A stretch of DNA of 55,161 nt from Prolixibacteraceae bacterium (GTDB lineage: Bacteria; Bacteroidota; Bacteroidia; Bacteroidales; Prolixibacteraceae), in contig JAIBEZ010000012.1 of assembly GCA_019459485.1 (NCBI GenBank), positions 1 to 55,161 of the forward strand, given 5' to 3'. This document shows, one piece after another, positions 1 through 7,951 of this stretch (positions within the stretch are counted from its first letter, which is position 1; each line of letters begins with the position of its first letter). The notes beneath the pieces are model-generated. The model searched no databases. It saw only the letters and a list, made by a program, of their open reading frames with translations, and had not been told where the DNA came from. The translations under genes and the position numbers were made by a program.

Positions 1-400
1 TCTTGTATTTCCAGATTTGCTTGCCTGTTTTTTCGTCGAGCCTGAAAAACATTCCATCGAGTGAACCAAACACAACCGAACCTTCCAGCAGTAAAGCCGG
101 CGCCTCAATGGCATTTCCGGAGTCGAATTTCCATTTCAGCTTTCCGTCAAAACCAATGGCATACATCGTTCCGTCGGTCGATCCGCAGAAAATCGTTTGT
201 CCTGAAATAACTGGCGAAGCTTTAATGTCATCGCCCGTTTGAAACGACGACAACAGCTTGGGTTTCTCCGGAATAGTTGCCGAAGTTGATCCTGAAAGCT
301 GCTGGTTTCCACGGAAGACTGACCACGAAGATTGAGCAGAAAGGAAACCCAATAGGAGCGTATTTATAAATATGAATAGAAGAAATCTTTTTAGAATCAT
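1..400 (-). CDS. PQQ-like beta-propeller repeat protein, secreted (N-terminal part only)
   Basis: The reading frame opens with ATG at 400 and stays open to the window edge, so about 133 N-terminal residues are visible and the C-terminus is missing. Residues 1-23 form a signal peptide ending in LSAQSS. The mature part has repeated blades of the type GSTDGTMYAIGFDGKLKWKF and GSLDGMFFRLDEKTGKQIWK, which is the alternating pattern of PQQ-like/BamB-type beta-propeller repeats. Such proteins are exported and usually act in the periplasm or outer membrane, but the specific role cannot be told. It is separated from the toxin-antitoxin pair by about 165 bases, in the opposite direction. Confidence 0.8.
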   Translation of the reverse strand, partial: MILKRFLLFIFINTLLLGFLSAQSSWSVFRGNQQLSGSTSATIPEKPKLLSSFQTGDDIKASPVISGQTIFCGSTDGTMYAIGFDGKLKWKFDSGNAIEAPALLLEGSVVFGSLDGMFFRLDEKTGKQIWKYK

Positions 401-553
401 TGGATTAGAATTGATATTTGATTTTATGGTATAAAAATAGTAAACACTTCCTATAAAACCTGCCAAATGTTCAATTCACAGCGATTAGATTTGTTAATAA
501 AACTGAATGCTGAATCCGGGAAAATCAAAATTCCCCATATCTTATAAAATGTT

Positions 554-561
554 TATATTTG
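554..561 (+). promoter_or_regulatory. candidate -7 element TATATTTG for mntA
   Basis: The octamer TATATTTG matches the Bacteroidota -7 consensus TAnnTTTG and ends only 4 bases before the mntA ATG. Transcription would start at or next to the start codon, so the mRNA may be leaderless. I see no clear TTTG -33 element at the usual distance. Confidence 0.35.
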
Positions 562-565
562 GTGC

Positions 566-859
566 ATGCTTACGAAAAACGACATATTATCAAAGTTAAG
601 AGAACTAAAACCGCAACTGCACAAGGAATATGCTGTGAAGGAGATTGGCTTGTTCGGTTCGTTTTCAGACAATTCATATACAGATGAAAGCGACATCGAT
701 CTACTTGTTGAATTGGATCGGCCAATCGGGTGGAAATTCTTCACATTGGAGCTCTATCTTGAAACTGTTTTTGGTCGTAAAATCGATTTGGTTACCAAAA
801 ATGCATTGAAAGATCAACTAAAAGAAAACGTATTGAAACAAGTCAACTATATTAAGTGA
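566..859 (+). CDS. mntA: MntA-type nucleotidyltransferase antitoxin
   Basis: A 97-residue minimal nucleotidyltransferase. The family motif GSx10DxD is complete: G31-S32, then D43 and D45 in ESDIDLLVEL, and a third acidic residue D74 in KIDLVTK. In the MntA/HepT family the antitoxin transfers AMP groups to a tyrosine of the HepT RNase and so blocks it. The stop codon overlaps the GTG start of the next gene (GTGA), which indicates translational coupling with the toxin. The ATG lies directly behind a TAnnTTTG box. I am confident of the family; activity is inferred from intact motifs. Confidence 0.9.
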   Translation: MLTKNDILSKLRELKPQLHKEYAVKEIGLFGSFSDNSYTDESDIDLLVELDRPIGWKFFTLELYLETVFGRKIDLVTKNALKDQLKENVLKQVNYIK

Positions 860-1206
860 AGAAAGAAAACCGCTCATATCGAATGTATCTGGAGGATATT
901 CTGACAGCAATGAACCGAATTGCCGAATACATTGAAGGTTATTCTTTTGGTGACTTTAAACAGGATTACAAAACAGTAGATGCAGTGATCCGTAACTTTG
1001 AAATTATTGGTGAAGCTTCCAGAAACCTGCCCAACAATATAAAAGAGCTATATTCAGATATTCCCTGGTCTGAAATGTATCTGTTGAGGAATAAAGTTTC
1101 TCATGAGTATTTCGGAGTTGATTATGAAATAATATGGGATGTAGCTTCAATTTATCTTCCTGAAAATAAAAATCAAATTGAAGAAATTCTGAAAAAGGAA
1201 AAATAG
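856..1206 (+). CDS. hepT: HepT-type HEPN ribonuclease toxin
   Basis: A 116-residue helical HEPN-domain protein (DUF86). The RNase motif Rx4HxY is intact as R78-NKVS-H83-E-Y85; the tyrosine is the residue that MntA-type partners adenylylate. It begins with GTG and overlaps mntA by 4 bases, so the pair is almost certainly cotranscribed. The order antitoxin-toxin and the sizes match known MNT/HEPN modules. No mobile-element ends are visible next to it. Confidence in the pair is high because the two genes support each other. Confidence 0.9.
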   Translation: MKKENRSYRMYLEDILTAMNRIAEYIEGYSFGDFKQDYKTVDAVIRNFEIIGEASRNLPNNIKELYSDIPWSEMYLLRNKVSHEYFGVDYEIIWDVASIYLPENKNQIEEILKKEK

Positions 1207-1345
1207 CACTTTCTACATTTATCCCTCCTCGTTAAACATCGCTATCGTCCCAGTTAGAAAAGTTTTGTCTATAAGTGCTATCGTTTTTTATCCAATCCTT
1301 TCTGTATGTTTTCATTGAACGAAACGCCAAAAGCACTAACTCAAC

Positions 1346-2305
1346 TTATTTTTTCAGTTCAAACTTTCTGCTTGTTGATTCTTCCGCAGTGGGAAAATCA
1401 GCCGGGACTGGCAGTGTTACTTTACCGGTTGCAGCCCATTGTACTCCGCGGATGAAAGTGGTGATAAAACCTACTCCTTCGCAGGAATAGTCATCGTGTC
1501 CGAGCGTGGTATGAAAAATACGTCCTTTCCCATAAGTCAGCACCATTAAAATGGGTTCGTGCCTGTCTGTTGGAGCTTTTCCCGACATATCTTTACCTGT
1601 AGCCAAAACGATCATGTTCTCGCCCGGACCCCGTAATTTGGCGTAACATTCGTCTTTGGCGGTCAGCCAAACCTTTGGCAAACCTTTCGTAATGGGATGA
1701 TCAGCAACACGAACGGTAACCGGAACAATGTGTTGCGGTCCATGAGCACCTGCGCCCCCAGGCGTATTATCCCGTACTAATTCGCCTTCGTTGGTATAAT
1801 AAACATACGGACCATCTTTTTCATTTCGGTCGCCCCATCCACCAAGTCCAATCATCTTATTGTATTCCAGCCAGGTGGGGAACGAGTTATCGGCGGCATG
1901 TACCGAAACAAAACCACCTCCATCCTTCATATATTTCTCAAGAGCTTTTTGTGTAGCTTCGGGCCAATCGGCAGCCCTCCACCCAAAATTGGAAATTACC
2001 ACATCATATTTTTTGAATGACAGAATAAAATCAGGATCTGTTTGTGGTTCTTTCAAATCCTGTGTTTCACCCACACCGGCCAAAGGAAGAAATTCTTTTT
2101 CTCGTTCACCTTTCCATGTAAATTTTGTACGCTTGATATCTACTGTAAACAACCCCGTTTCTTCCAGGTATTGTTTCATCATGATGGTCGATTTGGGCCA
2201 AACTTCGTGGTTGTTCTGTCCGTCAACAATGAGCACTTTTATTTTTGCTTCAGCAGAAAACGATAACAACAGAATACAAACAATACTTAGAAAAAATGTT
2301 CTCAT
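1346..2305 (-). CDS. ThuA domain-containing secreted protein
   Basis: A 319-residue protein with a signal peptide (residues 1-20, ending SAEA). The mature part is a ThuA-like, glutamine-amidotransferase-fold domain: KVLIVDGQNNHEVW near the start, YDVVISNFGWRAADW, GGGFVSVHAADNSF and the HTTLGHDDYS segment near the end. ThuA proteins are linked to carbohydrate (trehalose and other glycan) use, and their biochemical role is poorly defined. It lies 20 bases downstream of the iron-sulfur flavoprotein at the end of the hem block, so it may be the last gene of that transcript. Nothing in the protein itself connects it to heme. Confidence 0.85.
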   Translation of the reverse strand: MRTFFLSIVCILLLSFSAEAKIKVLIVDGQNNHEVWPKSTIMMKQYLEETGLFTVDIKRTKFTWKGEREKEFLPLAGVGETQDLKEPQTDPDFILSFKKYDVVISNFGWRAADWPEATQKALEKYMKDGGGFVSVHAADNSFPTWLEYNKMIGLGGWGDRNEKDGPYVYYTNEGELVRDNTPGGAGAHGPQHIVPVTVRVADHPITKGLPKVWLTAKDECYAKLRGPGENMIVLATGKDMSGKAPTDRHEPILMVLTYGKGRIFHTTLGHDDYSCEGVGFITTFIRGVQWAATGKVTLPVPADFPTAEESTSRKFELKK

Positions 2306-2325
2306 AGCAGGTTATTTTAGGTTTA

Positions 2326-3888
2326 TTAGATTTGTTCTTCAACATCAAACATCGACAGCGCGCCTGTCGGACAAGCTTTTGCAACAATTTCAGCGGTTTT
2401 CTCCAATCCTTTCTGAACGCTTTCGTTAAACGGAACGCCCACTTTTACATCGAAGCCGCGACCAATAAATGTGAAGCCGAATTCTTCCTGATGCTGACGG
2501 GTTAAGCGAACGCAAATGCCGCATTTGATACATTTGGCCGGTTCGTAAACTATTCCTTCGCGGTGAATAAATTTCTGCACATTCAGGCGTTCGTCACTTT
2601 GAAACCGCTTTTGTACAGCATGATAGCGGTCGGACAATTCGCGCAACACGCACGACTCCGGATTTCGGCAATCGCAGTGCATACAACGTTTGGCTTCGTG
2701 AATGGCATCTTCCCGGGTAAATCCTTCCTTGCCAGCTTTTTGTCGCGGTGCAGTTTCTGAATCCTTTTTATACTGAATAAATTCCACTTCAGCAAGCCTT
2801 CCAAATTTGGAATTAAACCGCTCCGGATAACCTTTTACTTCTGAAGTTTTGAAATAATTATCGATGACAGTCGCAACCTCTTTTCCTTGTCCAACCGACC
2901 GTACAGCCAGTTTCGAGGTGCGCAGCGAGTTGCCAACGGCAAATACATGCGGGATTGAAGTTTGAAAACTTGTTTTGTCGGCTAAAATTCCAGTTTTTGA
3001 AGATTTCAGATAGAAGGCAGAAGTTTCCTCAGTAATGGTTCCCGTTGCAACAATCACCGCATCAAACTCGTTTTGTAATTCAGCAAAACGGCTGGCATCA
3101 ATCGTTTCATTCAATCGGATTTGAACTCCGGTTGCCACAATTTGAGCCACTTCCTGTTCAACAACTTCATTGGGTAAAATTTCCTGATCAATCTGGAGTA
3201 ATTCGCCGCCAGCATTGCTGTTCTTTTCAAAAATGACAGCCTGATGGCCTTTGATCTGCAAATAATAAGCAGCAGCCAATCCGGCAGGACCAGCGCCAAT
3301 AATAGCCACTTTTTTGCCTGAAAGTTCGGCCAGTTGCGGCTGATATGGCTTTTCTGTTTTCAAATCTTCATCGCCAACATACCGTTTCAGCAAGCAAATT
3401 GAAACGGCTTCGTCCACCTGTTTGCGGCGGCAACCAGCCTCGCATGGTGCAGGACAGATACGCCCCAAAATTGAAGGCAAAGCAATGTCGCGTTTCACCA
3501 CTTCCAGTGCTTTAGCAAAATCGCCTTTGGCAATCAGGCGGTTCATCAACGGAATGTTCATGTGTGCCGGACAAACCAACTGACAGGGTGCTTCACAGTC
3601 GCCTACATGTTCGCTCAACAGCAATTCGAGCGCAGCTTTCCGAGATTCGATGGTTTCCTCATCGTTGGTGATGATCGATTGTCCTTCGAAAGCAGGAGTC
3701 GAACAGGACGCAAAAAACCGTCCGTTCTTGGCGTCTTTCACCAGGCAAATCATGCAGGAAGTGAAATGTTCCGTGCCTTCAAGATAACACATGGTTGGTA
3801 TTTCGATGCCAAGAGATTTGGCGGCCTGCCAAACCGATGTGCCAGGCTCAACCTCAATGGTTCGGTTGTTTATCGTAAGCTTTGTCAT
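2326..3888 (-). CDS. Iron-sulfur flavoprotein: [2Fe-2S] + GltD-like FAD domain + ferredoxin tail
   Basis: 520 residues with several redox modules. An N-terminal [2Fe-2S] ferredoxin domain has C34, C45, C48 and C62. Next comes a GltD-like 4Fe-4S region (C98, C102, C106, C145, C149, C153), then an FAD Rossmann motif GAGPAGL at 198-204. The C-terminus is ferredoxin-like (CMHCDC at 402-407, CIKCGIC at 453-459, CPTGA at 506). Between the FAD motif and the closing HVFAVGN segment there are only about 115 residues, so the NAD(P)H-binding domain of GltD relatives seems to be absent. The start overlaps the hemG stop by 4 bases, which suggests coupling. An electron-transfer partner of HemG is my inference; the substrate is unknown. 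Confidence 0.75.
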   Translation of the reverse strand: MTKLTINNRTIEVEPGTSVWQAAKSLGIEIPTMCYLEGTEHFTSCMICLVKDAKNGRFFASCSTPAFEGQSIITNDEETIESRKAALELLLSEHVGDCEAPCQLVCPAHMNIPLMNRLIAKGDFAKALEVVKRDIALPSILGRICPAPCEAGCRRKQVDEAVSICLLKRYVGDEDLKTEKPYQPQLAELSGKKVAIIGAGPAGLAAAYYLQIKGHQAVIFEKNSNAGGELLQIDQEILPNEVVEQEVAQIVATGVQIRLNETIDASRFAELQNEFDAVIVATGTITEETSAFYLKSSKTGILADKTSFQTSIPHVFAVGNSLRTSKLAVRSVGQGKEVATVIDNYFKTSEVKGYPERFNSKFGRLAEVEFIQYKKDSETAPRQKAGKEGFTREDAIHEAKRCMHCDCRNPESCVLRELSDRYHAVQKRFQSDERLNVQKFIHREGIVYEPAKCIKCGICVRLTRQHQEEFGFTFIGRGFDVKVGVPFNESVQKGLEKTAEIVAKACPTGALSMFDVEEQI

Positions 3889-5264
3889 ATTTTACGAATC
3901 AGTTCTTCTGCTATTGTTCGTCCTTGTTTTACCCGGTCGGCCATTCCGATACCGTCGCGGATGTTTCCGGCTAAAATCAATCCCGGGTATTTTTTCTGCA
4001 ATTGCTCAATCATTTCGTAACGTTTTCCGGTGCTTTCGGTGTATTGAGGAATGGCTTTCGGATATCGCAATATGCGGGTCATGTCGGCACTTAATGAACG
4101 GTTGCTCAGCATTCGCGGAAGGTCTTTGTTCAGAAGTGACTCGATCTCGTAATTATCCATTTCTGCAATATCGGGGCGTTTGGTTCCGCCCATAAATACT
4201 GATAAAAGCGCACCGCCTTTTGGTGCACGGCCTTCAAAAAACGAAGACGTAAATAATATTCCAAGTATATTTTTGTTTTCTTTTCCCGGGACTAGTCCGC
4301 CGAAAGCTTTCAGCGACATGCCTTTCCAATTGTTGAATCCGAGCAAAACTTGCGTAACAGCCGCGTATTTCAGTTCATTGAATGGTGCGATTTCCTCATC
4401 ATTCAGGAAAGGCAGTAACCCAGCCAATGCATATCCTCCGCAAGTCGTTACCAGGTGCGGAGTTTCCAGCGAAATCAATTGTTCCGGAGTGGTAATTTGC
4501 AGCTGAAATCCGTTTGATGCAGGTTTCACCATTGTATTCTCAACTGAAAGCATGATGTTTTCCGGCCCAACCGCTTCGGTCATGGCTTCAATCATGCGAC
4601 TCAAGCCGCCTTTGGCCGAAAATACTTCTTTTGTTGCTTTTTTGTCGCGTTCGTCTTTCGGCAGTTTGGCTTTTTTGATGGCTCCACGAATGAAACTTCC
4701 GTATTCCTGCTCCAGTTTCCAAAGTTTTGGAAGCGCATACCGGGTAACCAATTTATTCGGATCGCCGGCGTAAATTCCGGAGATAAACGGATCGATGGCA
4801 TAATCGAGGAAACTTTTCCCCATTCGTCGTTTTACAAGTTCTGCCAGTTTTTCGTTCGGATCAGTTCCTTTTGCGCGGAAAGGTTCGCCCAGAATCCTGA
4901 ATTTATCGTACCATGTAAAAAGTGGGGTGGTAATGGCCGACCAAAGTCCTGAAGGAAGTGCATTCCATTGGCTGTTTTTCCAGATCAGGCGGCGTTTGGC
5001 ATTGGGATCAGCAACTTCGAGCGTGCATTTCCCTGCCAGTTCCTCAAATAATTCGGTCATTTCTGGATTCGAAACTACACCCGTGTTCGGACCTGTTTCA
5101 TATACAAAGCCGCACTCGCTAATGGTCTGAATCACTCCTCCGGTTTTTGCCGATTTATCGATGACAAGGAAATTGATTCCCGCTTTTTTCAGGTACAAAG
5201 CCATTGTCAGACCGGTCAATCCGGCGCCAACAATAACAACTTCGATTTTTTGTGATTCAGCCAT
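3885..5264 (-). CDS. hemG: Protoporphyrinogen oxidase, HemY/PPOX type
   Basis: A 459-residue FAD protein with the dinucleotide motif GAGLTGL (13-19), followed by KTGGVIQT and the PPOX segment YETGPNTGV. The C-terminal FAD segment LILAGNIRDGIGMADRVKQG is also typical. It oxidises protoporphyrinogen IX to protoporphyrin IX, the penultimate step of protoheme synthesis. It lies 13 bases behind hemN and overlaps the next gene (ATGA), so it is in an operon. This enzyme type usually uses oxygen as acceptor; the neighbouring flavoprotein could offer another. The name hemG follows common annotation, and hemY is a synonym for this family. Confidence 0.92.
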   Translation of the reverse strand: MAESQKIEVVIVGAGLTGLTMALYLKKAGINFLVIDKSAKTGGVIQTISECGFVYETGPNTGVVSNPEMTELFEELAGKCTLEVADPNAKRRLIWKNSQWNALPSGLWSAITTPLFTWYDKFRILGEPFRAKGTDPNEKLAELVKRRMGKSFLDYAIDPFISGIYAGDPNKLVTRYALPKLWKLEQEYGSFIRGAIKKAKLPKDERDKKATKEVFSAKGGLSRMIEAMTEAVGPENIMLSVENTMVKPASNGFQLQITTPEQLISLETPHLVTTCGGYALAGLLPFLNDEEIAPFNELKYAAVTQVLLGFNNWKGMSLKAFGGLVPGKENKNILGILFTSSFFEGRAPKGGALLSVFMGGTKRPDIAEMDNYEIESLLNKDLPRMLSNRSLSADMTRILRYPKAIPQYTESTGKRYEMIEQLQKKYPGLILAGNIRDGIGMADRVKQGRTIAEELIRKI

Positions 5265-5277
5265 GATAGCTTTATGT

Positions 5278-6654
5278 TTATACTGGTTTTGAAAAATTGG
5301 TTTGTCCTGCCTGTGTCAGCGGATCGAATGACGCAGCAACATTTCTGATAAACAACTGGCCATCCGGAGTAATCTGTATTTTTTCTTCTGAAAGGCTGAT
5401 AATTCCATCAGCTTCAAATTGCTGAAGCAATTCAGGATTGTAAGTGGTATTCTTTTTTATTTCTTCGGAAGTGAACCCGAGACGTTCACCGATTCCGTTC
5501 CAGACAATCTGCTCGTTGCACATCAGTTCGTTGATTACTTCGCGTACAATTACTTGCTGATCAGTGAGTGCATATCCTTTGATAGTAGTCAGTTCACCAA
5601 GGTTTATTTTGGCAATGTATTCGTCTATTGATTTTGTATTTTGTGCATAAACTCCGCTCAGCTGGCTGATTCCTGTAACTCCGAAGGCATAGACCTGGCC
5701 GGTAGTCCGGCGGGTGCAATATCCCTGAAAGTTGCGGTGCAGTTGTTTGTTTTTGCGGGCAATGGTGAGCTCGTCATTTGCATTGGCATAATGGTCCATT
5801 CCAATTGCTTCGTAGCCGTTTTGTATCAGAAGCGAATACGCTGCCTCGAACATTTTGATTTTTTCGTCGCTGGCCGGAAGTCCGACTTTCTCCAGTTTTT
5901 TCTGAATTTTGCTTACCCACGGAACGTGCGCATAGGAAAAAGTGACCAGACGATCTGGTTTTAACTCTATGGCTTTCTGAATGGTTTCGGCAAAATTTAA
6001 GGCAGTTTGCTTGGGCAAACCATATATAAAATCAAGGTTCACAGCTATTTCGGGTGAATCCTGTTTTAAAAATGCTATTAACTCCTGAACCGGCATTCCG
6101 GGTTTATCGCGGTTTACTGCATCCAACACTTCAGTGTCAAAGTCCTGAATTCCAAGACTGAAACGGTTAAACGCGGCTTTTTTCAATCCGGTCATCTGCT
6201 CGTAAGTGAGATAAGCAGGATTGACTTCGATGGCAATTTCAGGGTCAGGAATGAACTGAAAAGTTGAAAAAAGTAATTCGTTGATTTCCTGAAGGTACTC
6301 AACAGGGATGGCGTTTGGCGTGCCTCCTCCATAATGAATCTGTGAAACCTTGCGGTTTTTATCGAGCCTCGATGTCACCATTTTAATTTCCTGAAGGAGG
6401 GCTTTATGGTATGCATCAACCACTTCCTTCTGACGCAATGCATAAGAATTGCATCCGCAGAAAAAGCACATTTTCAGGCAAAACGGAATGTGAATGTATA
6501 TTGAAATGTTTTGCGGTTTCCATTCATTTGAATCGTCAACGGCCTTCAAATAGTTGGCTGGACCAAAATCTTCAGTAAAAAAGTTGGCCGGTGGATAACT
6601 GGTGTACCGGGGAACCGGATGGTTGTATTTTTCGAGTAATTCGCGGTTAATCAT
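5278..6654 (-). CDS. hemN: Oxygen-independent coproporphyrinogen III dehydrogenase (radical SAM)
   Basis: A 458-residue radical-SAM protein. The HemN cysteine motif CxxxCxxCxC is present as C59, C63, C66 and C68, and YIHIPFC precedes it. The N-terminal RYTSYPPANFF and the GGGTP motif are typical of true HemN rather than HemW. It decarboxylates coproporphyrinogen III to protoporphyrinogen IX without oxygen, so heme can be made anaerobically. It sits 13 bases upstream of hemG, which takes its product. A 235-base gap with simple repeats separates it from hemE. Confidence 0.95.
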   Translation of the reverse strand: MINRELLEKYNHPVPRYTSYPPANFFTEDFGPANYLKAVDDSNEWKPQNISIYIHIPFCLKMCFFCGCNSYALRQKEVVDAYHKALLQEIKMVTSRLDKNRKVSQIHYGGGTPNAIPVEYLQEINELLFSTFQFIPDPEIAIEVNPAYLTYEQMTGLKKAAFNRFSLGIQDFDTEVLDAVNRDKPGMPVQELIAFLKQDSPEIAVNLDFIYGLPKQTALNFAETIQKAIELKPDRLVTFSYAHVPWVSKIQKKLEKVGLPASDEKIKMFEAAYSLLIQNGYEAIGMDHYANANDELTIARKNKQLHRNFQGYCTRRTTGQVYAFGVTGISQLSGVYAQNTKSIDEYIAKINLGELTTIKGYALTDQQVIVREVINELMCNEQIVWNGIGERLGFTSEEIKKNTTYNPELLQQFEADGIISLSEEKIQITPDGQLFIRNVAASFDPLTQAGQTNFSKPV

Positions 6655-6889
6655 AGCTATGGAGTTTCAAGTTCAAAGTTCAAAGTTCCAGGTTGTGCTC
6701 TGTCCGGCATTTTCTTGTTTCTTATTCCTTGTTCGATTTTTGTTTCTTAATTAAATCACTATTAAGACAGGGATTTATCATACTTCCTTCTTAGTTATTT
6801 TCCAAAAGCGTTCCTTCTAGTTTCTGTTCATTGCGTTATTGATAAAGTCTCAAATGAGGATAACTTTAAACCTGAAACCTGGAACTTCC
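6655..6889. other. Intergenic region with simple repeats between hemE and hemN
   Basis: No gene seen. Both ends carry short tracts built from variants of GTTCAAAGTTCAAAG and AACCTGAAACCTGGAAC. The same kind of tract recurs at 17787-17803, 17897-17912 and 18496-18509. The region probably contains the hemN promoter, but I cannot name a convincing -7 box. Confidence 0.5.
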
Positions 6890-7924
6890 CTATCTTTTCC
6901 AATCTGTTCTTTTTACCCAATCTGCCAGAAAACGGGCATTTTCGACCGAAATGCCGGGCATAAAACCGTGACCAAGGTTGAAAATCCAGTTTTGATTGTT
7001 TTTACCAAATTCGATGTAAGGTTGCAGTGCCTTTTCAATTTCAGGCTGGCTTGAATACAACAGGCGCGGATCGACATTTCCCTGTAATCCGATTTTTGGA
7101 TGAACGATTTTTCGCGCTGTATCAATCGGAGTTTGCCAGTCGATGCTCAGGAAGTCGCAATCGTCGGGCGAAATATTTGCAATTCCTGTTCCCAGTCCTT
7201 TGGGAAAGAAAATAAATGGAATTCCTTTTTCACGAACTGCATCCCCAATTCTTCGGATCGAAGGCATGAACAGTTCCTTGTACAAATCAGCAGGAATCAA
7301 TCCCGCATGTGTATCAAACAACTGGAAAACATCGACTCCGTGTTCTATTTGCCCTTGTGCATAAACAATTGAAAGGTCGGTTACCACTTCAATCAGTTGA
7401 CGGGTAGTTTCTTTGTTTTGATAGATGAATTTAATTGCATCAGGAAAATCGCCCTTCCGGCCTAAGCCTTGAAGCATAAACAGTAAAACAGTTAAAGGTG
7501 CGCCGCAAAATCCAATCAACGGTGTTTCTTCTTTTTTTGTACGGACGATTTGGTCAATAACTGAATAAATATAATCCAGTTTCGTCGGATCGGGTTGAAG
7601 TCCAGGCAGCGGATTTTCCCGAAATGCCAGTGGCTGATCGAAAACCGGACCACTGTCGTTGAACTCCAGTCCCATGCCCAACGCATGTGGGATAACCAAA
7701 ATGTCGGAGAATAAAATCCCGGCATCAACACCCAAATCATTAATGGGAAGTAGCGTCACTTTGGACGCTACTTCCGGATTCTGCATCATCTGCCAGAACG
7801 TATAATTTTCCTTAATCTTCATGTACGAAGGTAACACTCTGCCTGCCTGCCGCATAAACCAAACTGGTGGCCGTTCGGTTTGCTCTCCCCGAAGTGTTTT
7901 TAGTAGAATCGAATTTGTAGTCAA
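6890..7924 (-). CDS. hemE: Uroporphyrinogen decarboxylase
   Basis: 344 residues, the usual family length. The active-site signature PVWFMRQAGR lies at residues 20-29 and the C-terminal FNLGHGFMPG is typical. It decarboxylates the four acetate side chains of uroporphyrinogen III to give coproporphyrinogen III. The only start that preserves the conserved N-terminus is TTG at 7924; the next in-frame ATG is M24, inside the active-site motif. It follows the 432-residue secreted protein by 27 bases, so the two are probably cotranscribed. Confidence 0.95.
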   Translation of the reverse strand: MTTNSILLKTLRGEQTERPPVWFMRQAGRVLPSYMKIKENYTFWQMMQNPEVASKVTLLPINDLGVDAGILFSDILVIPHALGMGLEFNDSGPVFDQPLAFRENPLPGLQPDPTKLDYIYSVIDQIVRTKKEETPLIGFCGAPLTVLLFMLQGLGRKGDFPDAIKFIYQNKETTRQLIEVVTDLSIVYAQGQIEHGVDVFQLFDTHAGLIPADLYKELFMPSIRRIGDAVREKGIPFIFFPKGLGTGIANISPDDCDFLSIDWQTPIDTARKIVHPKIGLQGNVDPRLLYSSQPEIEKALQPYIEFGKNNQNWIFNLGHGFMPGISVENARFLADWVKRTDWKR

Positions 7925-7951
7925 GTTGTATAATTTTAAATTTTAGAATTT

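Noticed and set aside
1860-2429. 189-residue open frame on the plus strand
   Set aside because: It is antisense to the ThuA and flavoprotein genes, which have clear family motifs.
3562-4195. Overlapping plus-strand frames of 152 and 134 residues
   Set aside because: They are antisense shadows of the flavoprotein and hemG genes.
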